From Betaproteobacteria bacterium (GTDB lineage: Bacteria > Pseudomonadota > Gammaproteobacteria > Burkholderiales > SG8-39), in the NCBI GenBank assembly GCA_019237595.1, contig JAFAGU010000367.1:1-5404 (forward strand): a stretch of 5,404 nucleotides of DNA. The letters are read 5' to 3'. Numbering within the stretch: the first letter of the stretch is position 1; the number at the start of each line of letters is the position of its first letter. Below, piece by piece: positions 1 through 5,404 of the stretch. The notes beneath the pieces were generated by a model. That model saw only the letters and a list, made by a program, of their open reading frames with translations, did no database searches and was not told the DNA's origin. A program made the position numbers and the translations under genes.

Positions 1-922
1 CGAACATGCGCTTCACGTCGCGCTGGCGCGAGAGGAAGAACGCCGCGATCGCCACCGATACCAGCCCGAAGCCCATCATGAGCTGGCTCGCGAAGGGGCT
101 CGCGAGCGCGCCGTCGGTGAGGACCTTGCAGCGGATGAGCGCGTAGAGAGCGACGTTGAGCAGGAGCCCCGAAAGCACCGCCGAAATCGGCGTCGGGCCC
201 TCCGCATGGGCGTCGGGGAGCCAGTTGTGCAGCGGCACGAGCCCGACCTTGGTCCCATAGCCGACGATGAGAAAGACGAAGGCGATCGACATGACGGTGG
301 GCTCGAGCGAGCCCTTCACCGCGTTCAGCGCGGTCCAGAGGAGCGCGCCCGATCCGCTGCCGAGGACCTTCTCACCCGCGAAGTAGACCAGGATGGTACC
401 GAAGAGCGCTTGGGCGATGCCGACGCCGCAGAGAATGAAGTACTTCCACGCCGCCTCGAGCGAGGCATGCGTGCGGTAGAGCGCGACCAGTAGCACCGTC
501 GTGAGCGTCGCCGCCTCCATCGCGACCCACATGAGGCCGAGATTGTTCGTGGTGAGCACGAGCAGCATCGTGAAGCTGAAGAGCTGGTACATGCTGTGGT
601 ACAGGCGCAGGCCGGCGGCGGTCACGCGGCCGTGCTCGCGCTCGATGCGCATGTACGGGCGCGAGAAGAACGACGTCGTCATCGCGACGAACGCGGTGAG
701 CGCGACCAGGAAGACGTTCAGCGAGTCGACGAAGAACTGCTCGCCCAGGGTCGTGAACGGCCCCTCGCGCACGACCCGCGCCACGAGGAGGGCGGCGGCG
801 ACGAACGTGACGACGCTGAAGGCGCAGTTGATCTCGGCAGCGCGCGGCCGGTGGCCAACGAGGGCGAGCACGGCGCCCCCTGCGAGGGGCACGGCGAGGA
901 GGGCGGCGACTTCGGCGTCCAT
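1..922 (-). CDS. hyfF: Hydrogenase-4 subunit F-like antiporter subunit (partial, C-terminus off-window)
   Basis: The first 307 codons are visible and the gene runs off the left edge. It encodes a polytopic membrane protein of the NuoL/M/N-MrpD family, which forms a proton (or Na+) translocating module in the membrane arm of complex I-like hydrogenases. Visible signatures are the TM5-type glutamate in WVAMEAATL (E136), the TM7-type lysine in GYGTKVG (K225) followed by PLHNWLPDAHAEGPTPIS (230-247), and the DVKRMF motif at 302-307, which normally continues as AYSS. At the TM8 position, where HyfB has lysine, this protein has asparagine (N256), as I recall for HyfF-type subunits. The start is fixed by an AAGGAG Shine-Dalgarno 5 nt upstream and by a TGATG overlap with the hyfE stop. 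An alternative name is NuoM/NuoN-like subunit of an Ehr complex. The family is very secure; the F assignment rests on sequence style and position after hyfE. Confidence 0.92.
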   Translation of the reverse strand, partial: MDAEVAALLAVPLAGGAVLALVGHRPRAAEINCAFSVVTFVAAALLVARVVREGPFTTLGEQFFVDSLNVFLVALTAFVAMTTSFFSRPYMRIEREHGRVTAAGLRLYHSMYQLFSFTMLLVLTTNNLGLMWVAMEAATLTTVLLVALYRTHASLEAAWKYFILCGVGIAQALFGTILVYFAGEKVLGSGSGALLWTALNAVKGSLEPTVMSIAFVFLIVGYGTKVGLVPLHNWLPDAHAEGPTPISAVLSGLLLNVALYALIRCKVLTDGALASPFASQLMMGFGLVSVAIAAFFLSRQRDVKRMF

Positions 923-1590
923 CAGTGCTCCTTCAGCCTCTCGAGGTGGCGCGTGTCGAGCGAATCGAAGCGCTCCCGGATCTGGAAGAAGAACACGCCC
1001 ATGATGAGCACGGCGACGAGGACGTCGAACGCGATGCCGAACTCGAACACGAAGGGCATCCCGTAGACCGCCGCCGTAGCGGCGAAGAAGAGCCCGTTCT
1101 CCATGGAGAGGAACCCGATCACCTGCGGCACGGCCTTCGAGCGGGTGATCATCATCAGGAAGGAGAGCAGGATGCTCGCCATCGCGATGCCGAGGGTGGC
1201 GCGGGTCACCGTCCCGGCGAGCCGCGAGATCGGCGCGGCGAGGTTGAAGGCGAGGATGACGAGAACGATGCCGATCAGCATCGTCGTAGGGATGTTGATG
1301 AGCGTCTCGACGTCCCATTTGACGTTCAGCCGCCGGATGAGGAAATGCAGGAGCCAGGGCAGCGCGAGCACCTTCAGGGCGAGCGTGAGCGCGGCGGACT
1401 TGTAGAGCTCCGCCTGGCCGGTCACCAGGGCGACCAGCACCGTGGAAGCGAAGAGCACGAGGCCCTGCGCGGTGTAGAGGTGGATGAGCGAGAGGATCCG
1501 GCGCTGCGTGAGCATCGTGAACGCGAGGAGGAGAAGCACCGCCGCGCAGAGGTTGATGAGCTGCGTGCCGTAGTGGGCAAGGAAGGGCAT
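922..1590 (-). CDS. hyfE: Hydrogenase-4 component E (NuoK-like membrane subunit)
   Basis: A 222-aa membrane protein, close to the roughly 216 aa of E. coli HyfE. Hydrophobic segments are visible at about 9-28, 40-58, 66-85, 98-118, 130-148, 160-177 and 183-202. Family-typical features are the lysine in TLALKVLALPWLLHF (K73), the MENG motif (163-166) in the NuoK-like half whose glutamate E164 lies inside a membrane segment, and the charged tail DTRHLERLKEH (212-222). In complex I, NuoK-type glutamates belong to the central proton path that links NuoH to the antiporter-like subunits; the same role is inferred here. The ATG at 1590 comes 5 nt after the hyfC stop and has GGAGG 10 nt upstream. The open frame extends much further upstream, but that extension is arginine-rich shadow sequence antisense-free of any motif and overlaps hyfC, so it is not used. 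The gene follows hyfC directly, with no hyfD between. Confidence 0.92.
   Translation of the reverse strand: MPFLAHYGTQLINLCAAVLLLLAFTMLTQRRILSLIHLYTAQGLVLFASTVLVALVTGQAELYKSAALTLALKVLALPWLLHFLIRRLNVKWDVETLINIPTTMLIGIVLVILAFNLAAPISRLAGTVTRATLGIAMASILLSFLMMITRSKAVPQVIGFLSMENGLFFAATAAVYGMPFVFEFGIAFDVLVAVLIMGVFFFQIRERFDSLDTRHLERLKEH
928..933 (-). promoter_or_regulatory. Shine-Dalgarno of hyfF inside the hyfE 3' end
   Basis: On the minus strand AAGGAG lies 5 nt before the hyfF ATG, within the last codons of hyfE. It is a strong ribosome binding site and decides the hyfF start at 922, giving a TGATG stop/start overlap. Confidence 0.75.
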
Positions 1591-1595
1591 CGCCG

Positions 1596-2549
1596 TCAGC
1601 CCTCCAGGAGCACGTGGACGAGAAGCGCGAGCACGGCGAGGAGGAAGGCCGTGCCGAGGAACTCCGGCGCACGGAAGATTCGCATCTTCGCGCTCACGAT
1701 CTCGATGAGCGCGAGCGCCGCGCCGCCGACGGCGAGCTTCGCAAGGAGCGCCGGCAGCGCAAGCACGATCCCGAGCCAGTCGCCTCCGCCCGCCACGCCC
1801 CAGGGGAAGAAGAGCGCGAGGCCCATGCACGAGTAGACGAAGAGTTTCAGGCTCGCGGCCCATTCCACCATCGCGAGGTGCCGCCCGGAATATTCGAGGA
1901 TCATCGCCTCGTGGATCATCGTGAGCTCGAGGTGCGTGGCCGGGTTGTCGACCGGGATGCGCGCGTTCTCGGCGAGCGACACCATCGTAAACGCCACGCC
2001 GGCGAAGGCGAGGCTCGGGTAGATGACGAAATCGCGGTGCGCGAGCGTCTCGACGATGGTGGCGAGCGACGTGGACTGGGAGATGAGCGAGGCGGTGAAG
2101 AGGACCATGAGCAGCGCCGGCTCGGCGAGGAAGCCGACGAGCATCTCGCGCCGGGCGCCGAGCGTGCCGAACGCCGTGCCGACGTCCATGCCGGCGAGCG
2201 ATATGAAAAGCCGCGCGAGCGCGAGCAGCCCGACGAGCGCGATCGCGTCCGCGGCCGCATTGAGAGGCAGGTCGGTGCCCAGCGTCGGCACGATGGCGGC
2301 CGCGAGCGCAAGGCAGCCGAAGATGAGGTAAGGCGCAGCGCGAAAGAGCGGCGAAGCGTTGGTCGCCAGCACGATCTCCTTCTGGAAGAGCTTGCCGAGC
2401 AGCCGATATGGTTGGAGGAGCCCGGGGCCGCTCTTGTTCTGCAGCCAGGCGCGGCACTGGTTGACCCAGCCGGTGAGCAGCGGGGCGAGCAGCACGGCAA
2501 GCGCGAGCTCGGTGAACTGGGCGGCGAGGCCGGAGAGGCTGGCGTTCAT
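1596..2549 (-). CDS. hyfC: Hydrogenase-4 subunit C / formate hydrogenlyase subunit 4 (NuoH-like)
   Basis: A 317-aa membrane protein of the NuoH/HycD/HyfC family, the subunit that joins the hydrophilic catalytic module to the membrane pump and carries the charged chamber near the quinone-site equivalent. The N-terminal loop after TM1 contains NKSGPGLLQPYRLLGKLFQKE-type residues (38-58), equivalent to the NuoH QNR..GP segment. Residues 193-222 hold the family's most conserved loop, from AENARIPVD through ATHLE to EYSG, with acidic residues E194, D201, E208, E214 and E219. A second conserved region is EIVSAKMRIFRAPEFLG (283-299). The ATG at 2549 overlaps the hyfB stop as ATGA; there is no clear Shine-Dalgarno, so translation probably depends on coupling to hyfB. 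The frame is open for 118 codons further upstream, but that part lies inside hyfB and is arginine-rich shadow sequence. Length matches the family (about 305-320 aa), and nothing appears broken. Confidence 0.94.
   Translation of the reverse strand: MNASLSGLAAQFTELALAVLLAPLLTGWVNQCRAWLQNKSGPGLLQPYRLLGKLFQKEIVLATNASPLFRAAPYLIFGCLALAAAIVPTLGTDLPLNAAADAIALVGLLALARLFISLAGMDVGTAFGTLGARREMLVGFLAEPALLMVLFTASLISQSTSLATIVETLAHRDFVIYPSLAFAGVAFTMVSLAENARIPVDNPATHLELTMIHEAMILEYSGRHLAMVEWAASLKLFVYSCMGLALFFPWGVAGGGDWLGIVLALPALLAKLAVGGAALALIEIVSAKMRIFRAPEFLGTAFLLAVLALLVHVLLEG
1601..1605 (-). promoter_or_regulatory. Shine-Dalgarno of hyfE inside the hyfC 3' end
   Basis: GGAGG on the minus strand sits 10 nt before the ATG at 1590, within the final codons of hyfC. 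It supports the short 222-codon reading of hyfE rather than the long upstream-open frame. Confidence 0.6.
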
Positions 2550-4546
2550 CGGACGATGAGCAGGAGCAGGAGAAGCGTCGCGAAGCTGTAGAGCAGGTAG
2601 ACGGAAATTCGCCCGCGCTGGAGCACGGTGACGAGGCCCGTCGCACGATCGACCGCGCGCGCCACCGGAACGTAGAGCCAGCCCCAGAGACGGTCGTCTG
2701 CGCTCTCGTGATAGCGCGGCCGGGTATCGAGGGGCGCGGGGGCCTCGCCGCGGATGCGGAACATCGGGCGGAAGACGACCTTGACCGGCTGCCCGAAGCC
2801 CTCCGCGCTGTCCTGCATGCGCGGGCCGATGAACGGGAAGCCGCAATCCCAGGCCGCGGCGCGTCTCATGCGGCCGTGGTAGAAGAAGCGCACGCTGCCC
2901 CACGCGATCGCGACAAGCGCCGCGACGCCCAGCAGGAAAATCACCGGGCTATAGCTCGCGCGCGCCGGGTCGATCGGCGCGACGAAAAGCCAGCTGCCCG
3001 ATCCGGTGTCCATCCCGCTCGCGACGAGCATGCGCGCGATGGGATCGACGAGCCCGATCACGATCGTCGGCGCGAGGCCCAGTGCCACGCAGCCGGCGGC
3101 GAGCCAGGCGAGGCCGGCGCGCTGCCAGAGATCGGCGTCGTGCGCCTGCGCGAGCTTCGCTTCGCGGGCCTGGCCAAGGAATACCACGCCGTAGAACTTC
3201 ACCATCACGTAGCCGGACAGCGCGGCCGTGAGGGCGACGGCGGCCGCGGCGAGCGGCACCAGCATGTTGAGATACGCCTGAGGCAGCCCCGGAGTGAAGA
3301 GGAACGCCTGCAGGAGCAGCCACTCGGAGGCAAAGCCATTGAGGGGCGGGAGGCCGGCGATCGCGATCGTGCCGACGAGCGCGCACCAGGCCACCCATGG
3401 CATGCGGTGGATCAGGCCGCCCAAGCGCCCGAGGCTGCGCTCGCTTGTCGCGTGCAGCACCGAGCCGGTCGCGAGGAAGAGCAGGCCCTTGAAGAAGGCA
3501 TGGTTCAGGCAGTGGTAGAGCGTCGCGGTGAGCGCGAGCGCCGCGAGCCGCGCCATGCCGAAGCCATGGAAGACGAGCGCAAGGCCGAATCCCGCGACGA
3601 TGAGGCCGACATTCTCGATGGACGAGTAGGCGAGCAGGCGCTTCATGTCCGACTGCACCGCGGCGAACACGATGCCGAAGAGCGCGCTCGCGAGCCCCAC
3701 GGCGAGCGCGACGACGCCCCACCACCAGAGCGAGAAGCCGATGAGGTCGAGCGTGACGCGCAGCATGCCGTACACCGCAGTCTTCAGCATGACCGCCGAG
3801 AGGAGCGCCGAGACCGGCGAAGGCGCCGCCGGGTGCGCCTCGGGGAGCCAGACATGCAGCGGCAGCAGCCCCGCCTTCGCGCCGAAGCCGGCGAGCGCGA
3901 GGAGGAAGGCCACGCTCGCCCACGCGGCGGGCTGGTGGATCTCCCGCATCGTGTCGAAGGTGTAGTCGCCGCTTCCGCCTTGCAGGGCGCCGAAGCAGAG
4001 GAGGATGGAGATGGCGCCCAGGTGAGCGATCAGGAGATACAGGTAGCCCGCGCGCCGGATCTCCGCGTGCCGATGGTCGGTGATGACGAGGAAGAACGAC
4101 GAGAGCGCCATCGACTCCCACGCGACCATGAAGAAGTACGCATCGTCCGCGAGGAGGACGAGCGCCATGCTCGCAAGGAACACGTGATAGCAGAGCGCCT
4201 GCAGCCCAGGCGGATGGCTCCCCGGATCGTCGCGCAGGTAACCCCGCGCGAAGACGGAAACGGCCGCGGAAACCGACCCCAGGAGGACGAGGAAGAAGGC
4301 CGACAGGCAGTCGAGCCGCGCATGGAAGGGAAGCTCCGGAAGCCCCAGCGGAAGCAGGCGCACGGCCGGCGCGTCGAAAAGGCCGGCGAGCCCGACCGCC
4401 GCGAGCGCGAGGCCCACCAGCGCACCGGCGGGAAACAGCGCGCGAGCAAGGGCAATGCTTCTCGGCGAGGCCATGGCGCCAAGCCCGAGGGCGAGCCAGC
4501 CGCCGGCAAGCAGGAGGGCGGCATCCAGCGGGGCGGGCATGCGCAT
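2546..4546 (-). CDS. hyfB: Hydrogenase-4 subunit B-like antiporter subunit (NuoL/HycC family)
   Basis: A 666-aa polytopic membrane protein, near the usual length of HyfB (about 670 aa). It is a NuoL/MrpA-D-type ion-translocating subunit of a group 4 hydrogenase-like complex. Channel residues are all in place: TM5 glutamate in AWES (E144), TM7 lysine in GFGAKAG (K224) before PLHVWLPEAHPAAPSPVSAL (229-248), TM8 lysine K255, the QSDMKRLLAYSSIENVG region (298-314), the H345/H349/K353 ladder in LYHCLNHAFFKG, GLPPLNGFASEW (398-409) and K450. The C-terminal extension has the HyfB/HycC signature WDCGF (566-570) followed by RMQDSAEGFGQPVKVVFRPMF (576-596) and a final membrane helix (about 648-664). 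It is the first gene of the leftward operon. ATG at 4546 is used; ATG at 4540 (MPAPLDAA) is equally plausible because no Shine-Dalgarno is visible before either. It is intact and resembles its neighbours in base composition. Confidence 0.94.
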   Translation of the reverse strand: MRMPAPLDAALLLAGGWLALGLGAMASPRSIALARALFPAGALVGLALAAVGLAGLFDAPAVRLLPLGLPELPFHARLDCLSAFFLVLLGSVSAAVSVFARGYLRDDPGSHPPGLQALCYHVFLASMALVLLADDAYFFMVAWESMALSSFFLVITDHRHAEIRRAGYLYLLIAHLGAISILLCFGALQGGSGDYTFDTMREIHQPAAWASVAFLLALAGFGAKAGLLPLHVWLPEAHPAAPSPVSALLSAVMLKTAVYGMLRVTLDLIGFSLWWWGVVALAVGLASALFGIVFAAVQSDMKRLLAYSSIENVGLIVAGFGLALVFHGFGMARLAALALTATLYHCLNHAFFKGLLFLATGSVLHATSERSLGRLGGLIHRMPWVAWCALVGTIAIAGLPPLNGFASEWLLLQAFLFTPGLPQAYLNMLVPLAAAAVALTAALSGYVMVKFYGVVFLGQAREAKLAQAHDADLWQRAGLAWLAAGCVALGLAPTIVIGLVDPIARMLVASGMDTGSGSWLFVAPIDPARASYSPVIFLLGVAALVAIAWGSVRFFYHGRMRRAAAWDCGFPFIGPRMQDSAEGFGQPVKVVFRPMFRIRGEAPAPLDTRPRYHESADDRLWGWLYVPVARAVDRATGLVTVLQRGRISVYLLYSFATLLLLLLIVR

Positions 4547-4550
4547 GATA

Positions 4551-4579
4551 TTAACATCGCATGCACATCAAAGGATAAT
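4551..4579 (+). promoter_or_regulatory. Sigma-70-type promoter of the ribbon-helix-helix gene
   Basis: A -35 box TTAACA (4551-4556, 5 of 6 matches to TTGACA) and a -10 box GATAAT (4574-4579, 5 of 6 to TATAAT) are separated by the ideal 17 nt. Transcription would start near 4586, leaving a leader of only about 13 nt before the ATG at 4599, with no Shine-Dalgarno in it. In this GC-rich sequence such an AT-rich match is unlikely to be chance. No comparable promoter was found for hyfB on the other strand. Confidence 0.7.
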
Positions 4580-4591
4580 TCGGTTATCCTT
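4571..4591. promoter_or_regulatory. Perfect 8-bp inverted repeat, candidate operator
   Basis: Arms AAGGATAA (4571-4578) and TTATCCTT (4584-4591) are exact reverse complements around the spacer TTCGG (4579-4583). The site lies between divergent hyfB and the ribbon-helix-helix gene. It covers the -10 box and the predicted transcription start of the latter. AT-rich dyads of this size next to small RHH genes are typical autoregulatory operators. The repeat is seen directly; binding by the neighbouring protein is inferred. As RNA it could also form a small hairpin in the hyfB leader, an alternative explanation. Confidence 0.65.
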
Positions 4592-4598
4592 AGCCGCC

Positions 4599-4814
4599 AT
4601 GACCGCCGCCCGACGCCGCGCCTCCACGGAAGAGCGCACCGCGCGCCTGACGATCCTCGTCGATCCTCGCAAGAAAGCGTTCTTCGAGGCGCTCTGCGCG
4701 CAGGAAGACCAGACGCCCTCGCAGGTCGTGCGCCGCCTCATACGGGACTACATCGAGAAGCGCACCGGCGAGCCCTGGTTGCCGGGCGAGCCACCTAAGC
4801 TGCCGAAGCGCTGA
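4599..4814 (+). CDS. Ribbon-helix-helix (CopG/Arc-type) DNA-binding protein
   Basis: A 71-aa basic protein with the layout of a ribbon-helix-helix repressor: a beta-strand ARLTILVD (15-22) that would pair with a second subunit and enter the DNA major groove, helix A PRKKAFFEALCAQED (23-37), a turn QTPS (38-41) with a helix-capping serine, and helix B QVVRRLIRDYIEKR (42-55). A short Arg-rich N-terminus and Pro-rich tail (59-71) flank it. Such proteins act as dimers or tetramers on short inverted or direct repeats and often repress their own gene. The frame stays open upstream, with ATGs at 4539 and 4545, but those would overlap hyfB and place the promoter and dyad inside the coding region, so the start at 4599 is preferred. 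There is no Shine-Dalgarno. No toxin gene accompanies it, so an orphan regulator is more likely than an antitoxin. Targets are unknown; the divergent hyf operon is the obvious candidate. Confidence 0.85.
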   Translation: MTAARRRASTEERTARLTILVDPRKKAFFEALCAQEDQTPSQVVRRLIRDYIEKRTGEPWLPGEPPKLPKR

Positions 4815-4819
4815 ACCTC

Positions 4820-4834
4820 GCGGGTTATTCCCGC
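4820..4834. terminator. Short GC stem-loop at the convergent gene junction
   Basis: GCGGG (4820-4824), loop TTATT (4825-4829) and CCCGC (4830-4834) form a 5-bp stem just after the regulator's stop, overlapping the kinase stop codon. It could help terminate either transcript, but no T-run follows on either strand, so this is a weak call. Confidence 0.25.
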
Positions 4835-5404
4835 TGGCGGCGCACGATCGCGCGCGCCGCCAGCAGGCCAAGCACGCCCGCCCCGGCCACGGCAAGCCAG
4901 TCGCGGCGACGCCAGCCCGGACGCGGCGCACGCCTAAGAGACTCGATGGCCTGCGTCGCCGTTTCGGGGCGCGTCGCCGACGCTTCCGGGACCGCCGGAC
5001 CGGTGGCGCCGGTCAGCGCCGCAAGGCGCTGCGTTGCCTCCATCGAGTCGAAGGCATGCGCGAGTCCCCGTGCCGGAGGCGCCGTGGCGCCTTCGGCGGA
5101 GTGGTCTTCGCCGCGCGTGCGGTTCAGCGTCTGCGCAAGGACGACGGTCTTCGCGTTGGTGTCGAGCAGCTGGGGCGCAGTACCGGCGGCCAGGCCGGGC
5201 GCGAGCGACGGGGGCAAGGTGCTCGCGGGCGGCCCCCCCAGCTGCCGCTCGCATTCGCGCAGGTCGCGCGCCACCTCGGCTGCATCCTGGTAGCGCTCGT
5301 CGAGCGCCTTCGCGAGCATCTTGGCGACGACATAGTCGAGGAGCTGCGGCACGGCCCGGTTCACGGCGCTGGGCGCCGGCGGCGCGAGATTCACGATCTG
5401 GTAC
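4825..5404 (-). CDS. Ser/Thr protein kinase, C-terminal part (start off-window)
   Basis: The frame is open to the right edge; 192 residues are visible, beginning YQIVN. The first ~50 match the end of a bacterial Hanks-type (PknB-like) kinase domain: YQIVNLAPPAPS, then the helix LDYVVAKMLAKALDERYQDAAEVARDLRE (22-50), which holds the subdomain XI arginine (R37). The catalytic loop, DFG motif and ATP site lie beyond the window, so activity cannot be judged. Next comes an Ala/Pro/Thr-rich, probably disordered linker (about 55-160) and a single hydrophobic helix after WRRRD (about 169-187), ending in RRQRE. The protein would be tail-anchored with the kinase in the cytoplasm and no extracytoplasmic sensor domain. 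A GTG at 5394 could serve as an apparent start, but it sits within the kinase fold and is rejected. It is convergent with the RHH gene, 10 nt apart. No link to the hyf operon is evident. Confidence 0.86.
   Translation of the reverse strand, partial: YQIVNLAPPAPSAVNRAVPQLLDYVVAKMLAKALDERYQDAAEVARDLRECERQLGGPPASTLPPSLAPGLAAGTAPQLLDTNAKTVVLAQTLNRTRGEDHSAEGATAPPARGLAHAFDSMEATQRLAALTGATGPAVPEASATRPETATQAIESLRRAPRPGWRRRDWLAVAGAGVLGLLAARAIVRRQRE
4834..4863. repeat. Perfect 10-bp GC-rich inverted repeat
   Basis: CTGGCGGCGC (4834-4843) and GCGCCGCCAG (4854-4863) are exact reverse complements around a 10-nt loop. The repeat begins 19 nt past the regulator's stop and lies within the last kinase codons (LAARAIVRRQ). 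It could act as a hairpin at the 3' end of the regulator mRNA, or be a by-product of Ala/Arg codons in GC-rich DNA. Confidence 0.4.

Noticed and set aside
925..2591. Plus-strand open frames of 303 and 325 codons antisense to hyfC and hyfE
   Set aside because: They have the same charged, low-complexity shadow composition and no ribosome binding site or domain pattern.
1591..2646. Long N-terminal extension of the hyfE frame, suggesting a fusion protein
   Set aside because: The extension is Arg/Ala/Pro-rich out-of-frame reading of hyfC; hyfE has its own start, ribosome site and normal family length.
2550..2903. 118-codon upstream extension of the hyfC frame
   Set aside because: It lies inside the conserved hyfB C-terminal domain and reads as shadow sequence; the ATGA overlap gives a natural start.
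4559..4571. GCATGC palindrome and TTGAT half-site suggesting an FNR-type box before hyfB
   Set aside because: The GCATGC symmetry does not extend beyond 6 bp, and the second FNR half-site (ATCAA) is absent.
4651..4669. Direct repeat CGATCCTCG twice in tandem within the RHH gene
   Set aside because: It falls on the conserved beta-strand codons (ILVDPR) and is only two copies, so coincidence of coding is enough.
2708..4798. A 696-codon open frame on the plus strand antisense to hyfB
   Set aside because: It is rich in Arg, Glu, Asp and His with no hydrophobic core or recognisable motif, and lies opposite a gene with full family signatures. It is the usual antisense shadow of a GC-rich membrane-protein gene.
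5124..5293. Additional open frames on both strands over the kinase linker
   Set aside because: They are short, arginine- or alanine-rich and unsupported; the kinase frame alone gives a recognisable domain end and a membrane helix.

Overview
The window comes from a GC-rich bacterial chromosome. Codon third positions are overwhelmingly G or C, and genes are packed with overlaps of a few bases. Gene content and protein style suggest a proteobacterium, possibly a beta- or gammaproteobacterium, but that is an inference because no marker gene is present.

About 84% of the window (1-4546, minus strand) is an operon for the membrane arm of a hydrogenase-4 / formate-hydrogenlyase-like complex, related to respiratory complex I. 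Transcription runs right to left in the order hyfB (2546-4546, NuoL-type antiporter-like subunit), hyfC/hycD (1596-2549, NuoH-like), hyfE (922-1590, NuoK-like) and hyfF (1-922, second antiporter-like subunit, cut by the left edge). The junctions are a 4-nt ATGA overlap, a 5-nt gap and a 1-nt TGATG overlap, so the genes look translationally coupled. No hyfA (ferredoxin-like) or hyfD (third antiporter-like subunit) lies where E. coli hyf has them. The catalytic hydrogenase-like subunits (hyfG/hyfI type) would be expected past the left edge. The window therefore cannot show whether the complex is a true [NiFe]-hydrogenase or an energy-converting-hydrogenase-related (Ehr) complex lacking nickel ligands.

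A 52-nt intergenic region (4547-4598) separates hyfB from a divergent plus-strand gene for a 71-aa ribbon-helix-helix (CopG/Arc-type) DNA-binding protein (4599-4814). It holds a near-consensus sigma-70 promoter for the small gene (TTAACA, 17-nt spacer, GATAAT) and a perfect 8-bp inverted repeat overlapping the -10 box and predicted transcription start. This looks like an autoregulatory operator that could also affect hyfB, and it is the most testable novel point in the window.

At the right, convergent with the regulator after a 10-nt gap, is the 3' part of a Ser/Thr protein kinase gene (4825-5404, minus strand, start off-window). The end of the kinase fold is followed by a low-complexity Ala/Pro/Thr linker and a single membrane helix at the extreme C-terminus. 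There are no RNA genes, insertion sequences, CRISPR arrays or gene-free stretches over 300 bases. I found no wholly new system; the interest lies in the reduced Hyf-type gene set, its divergent RHH regulator and operator, and the sensor-less kinase tail.
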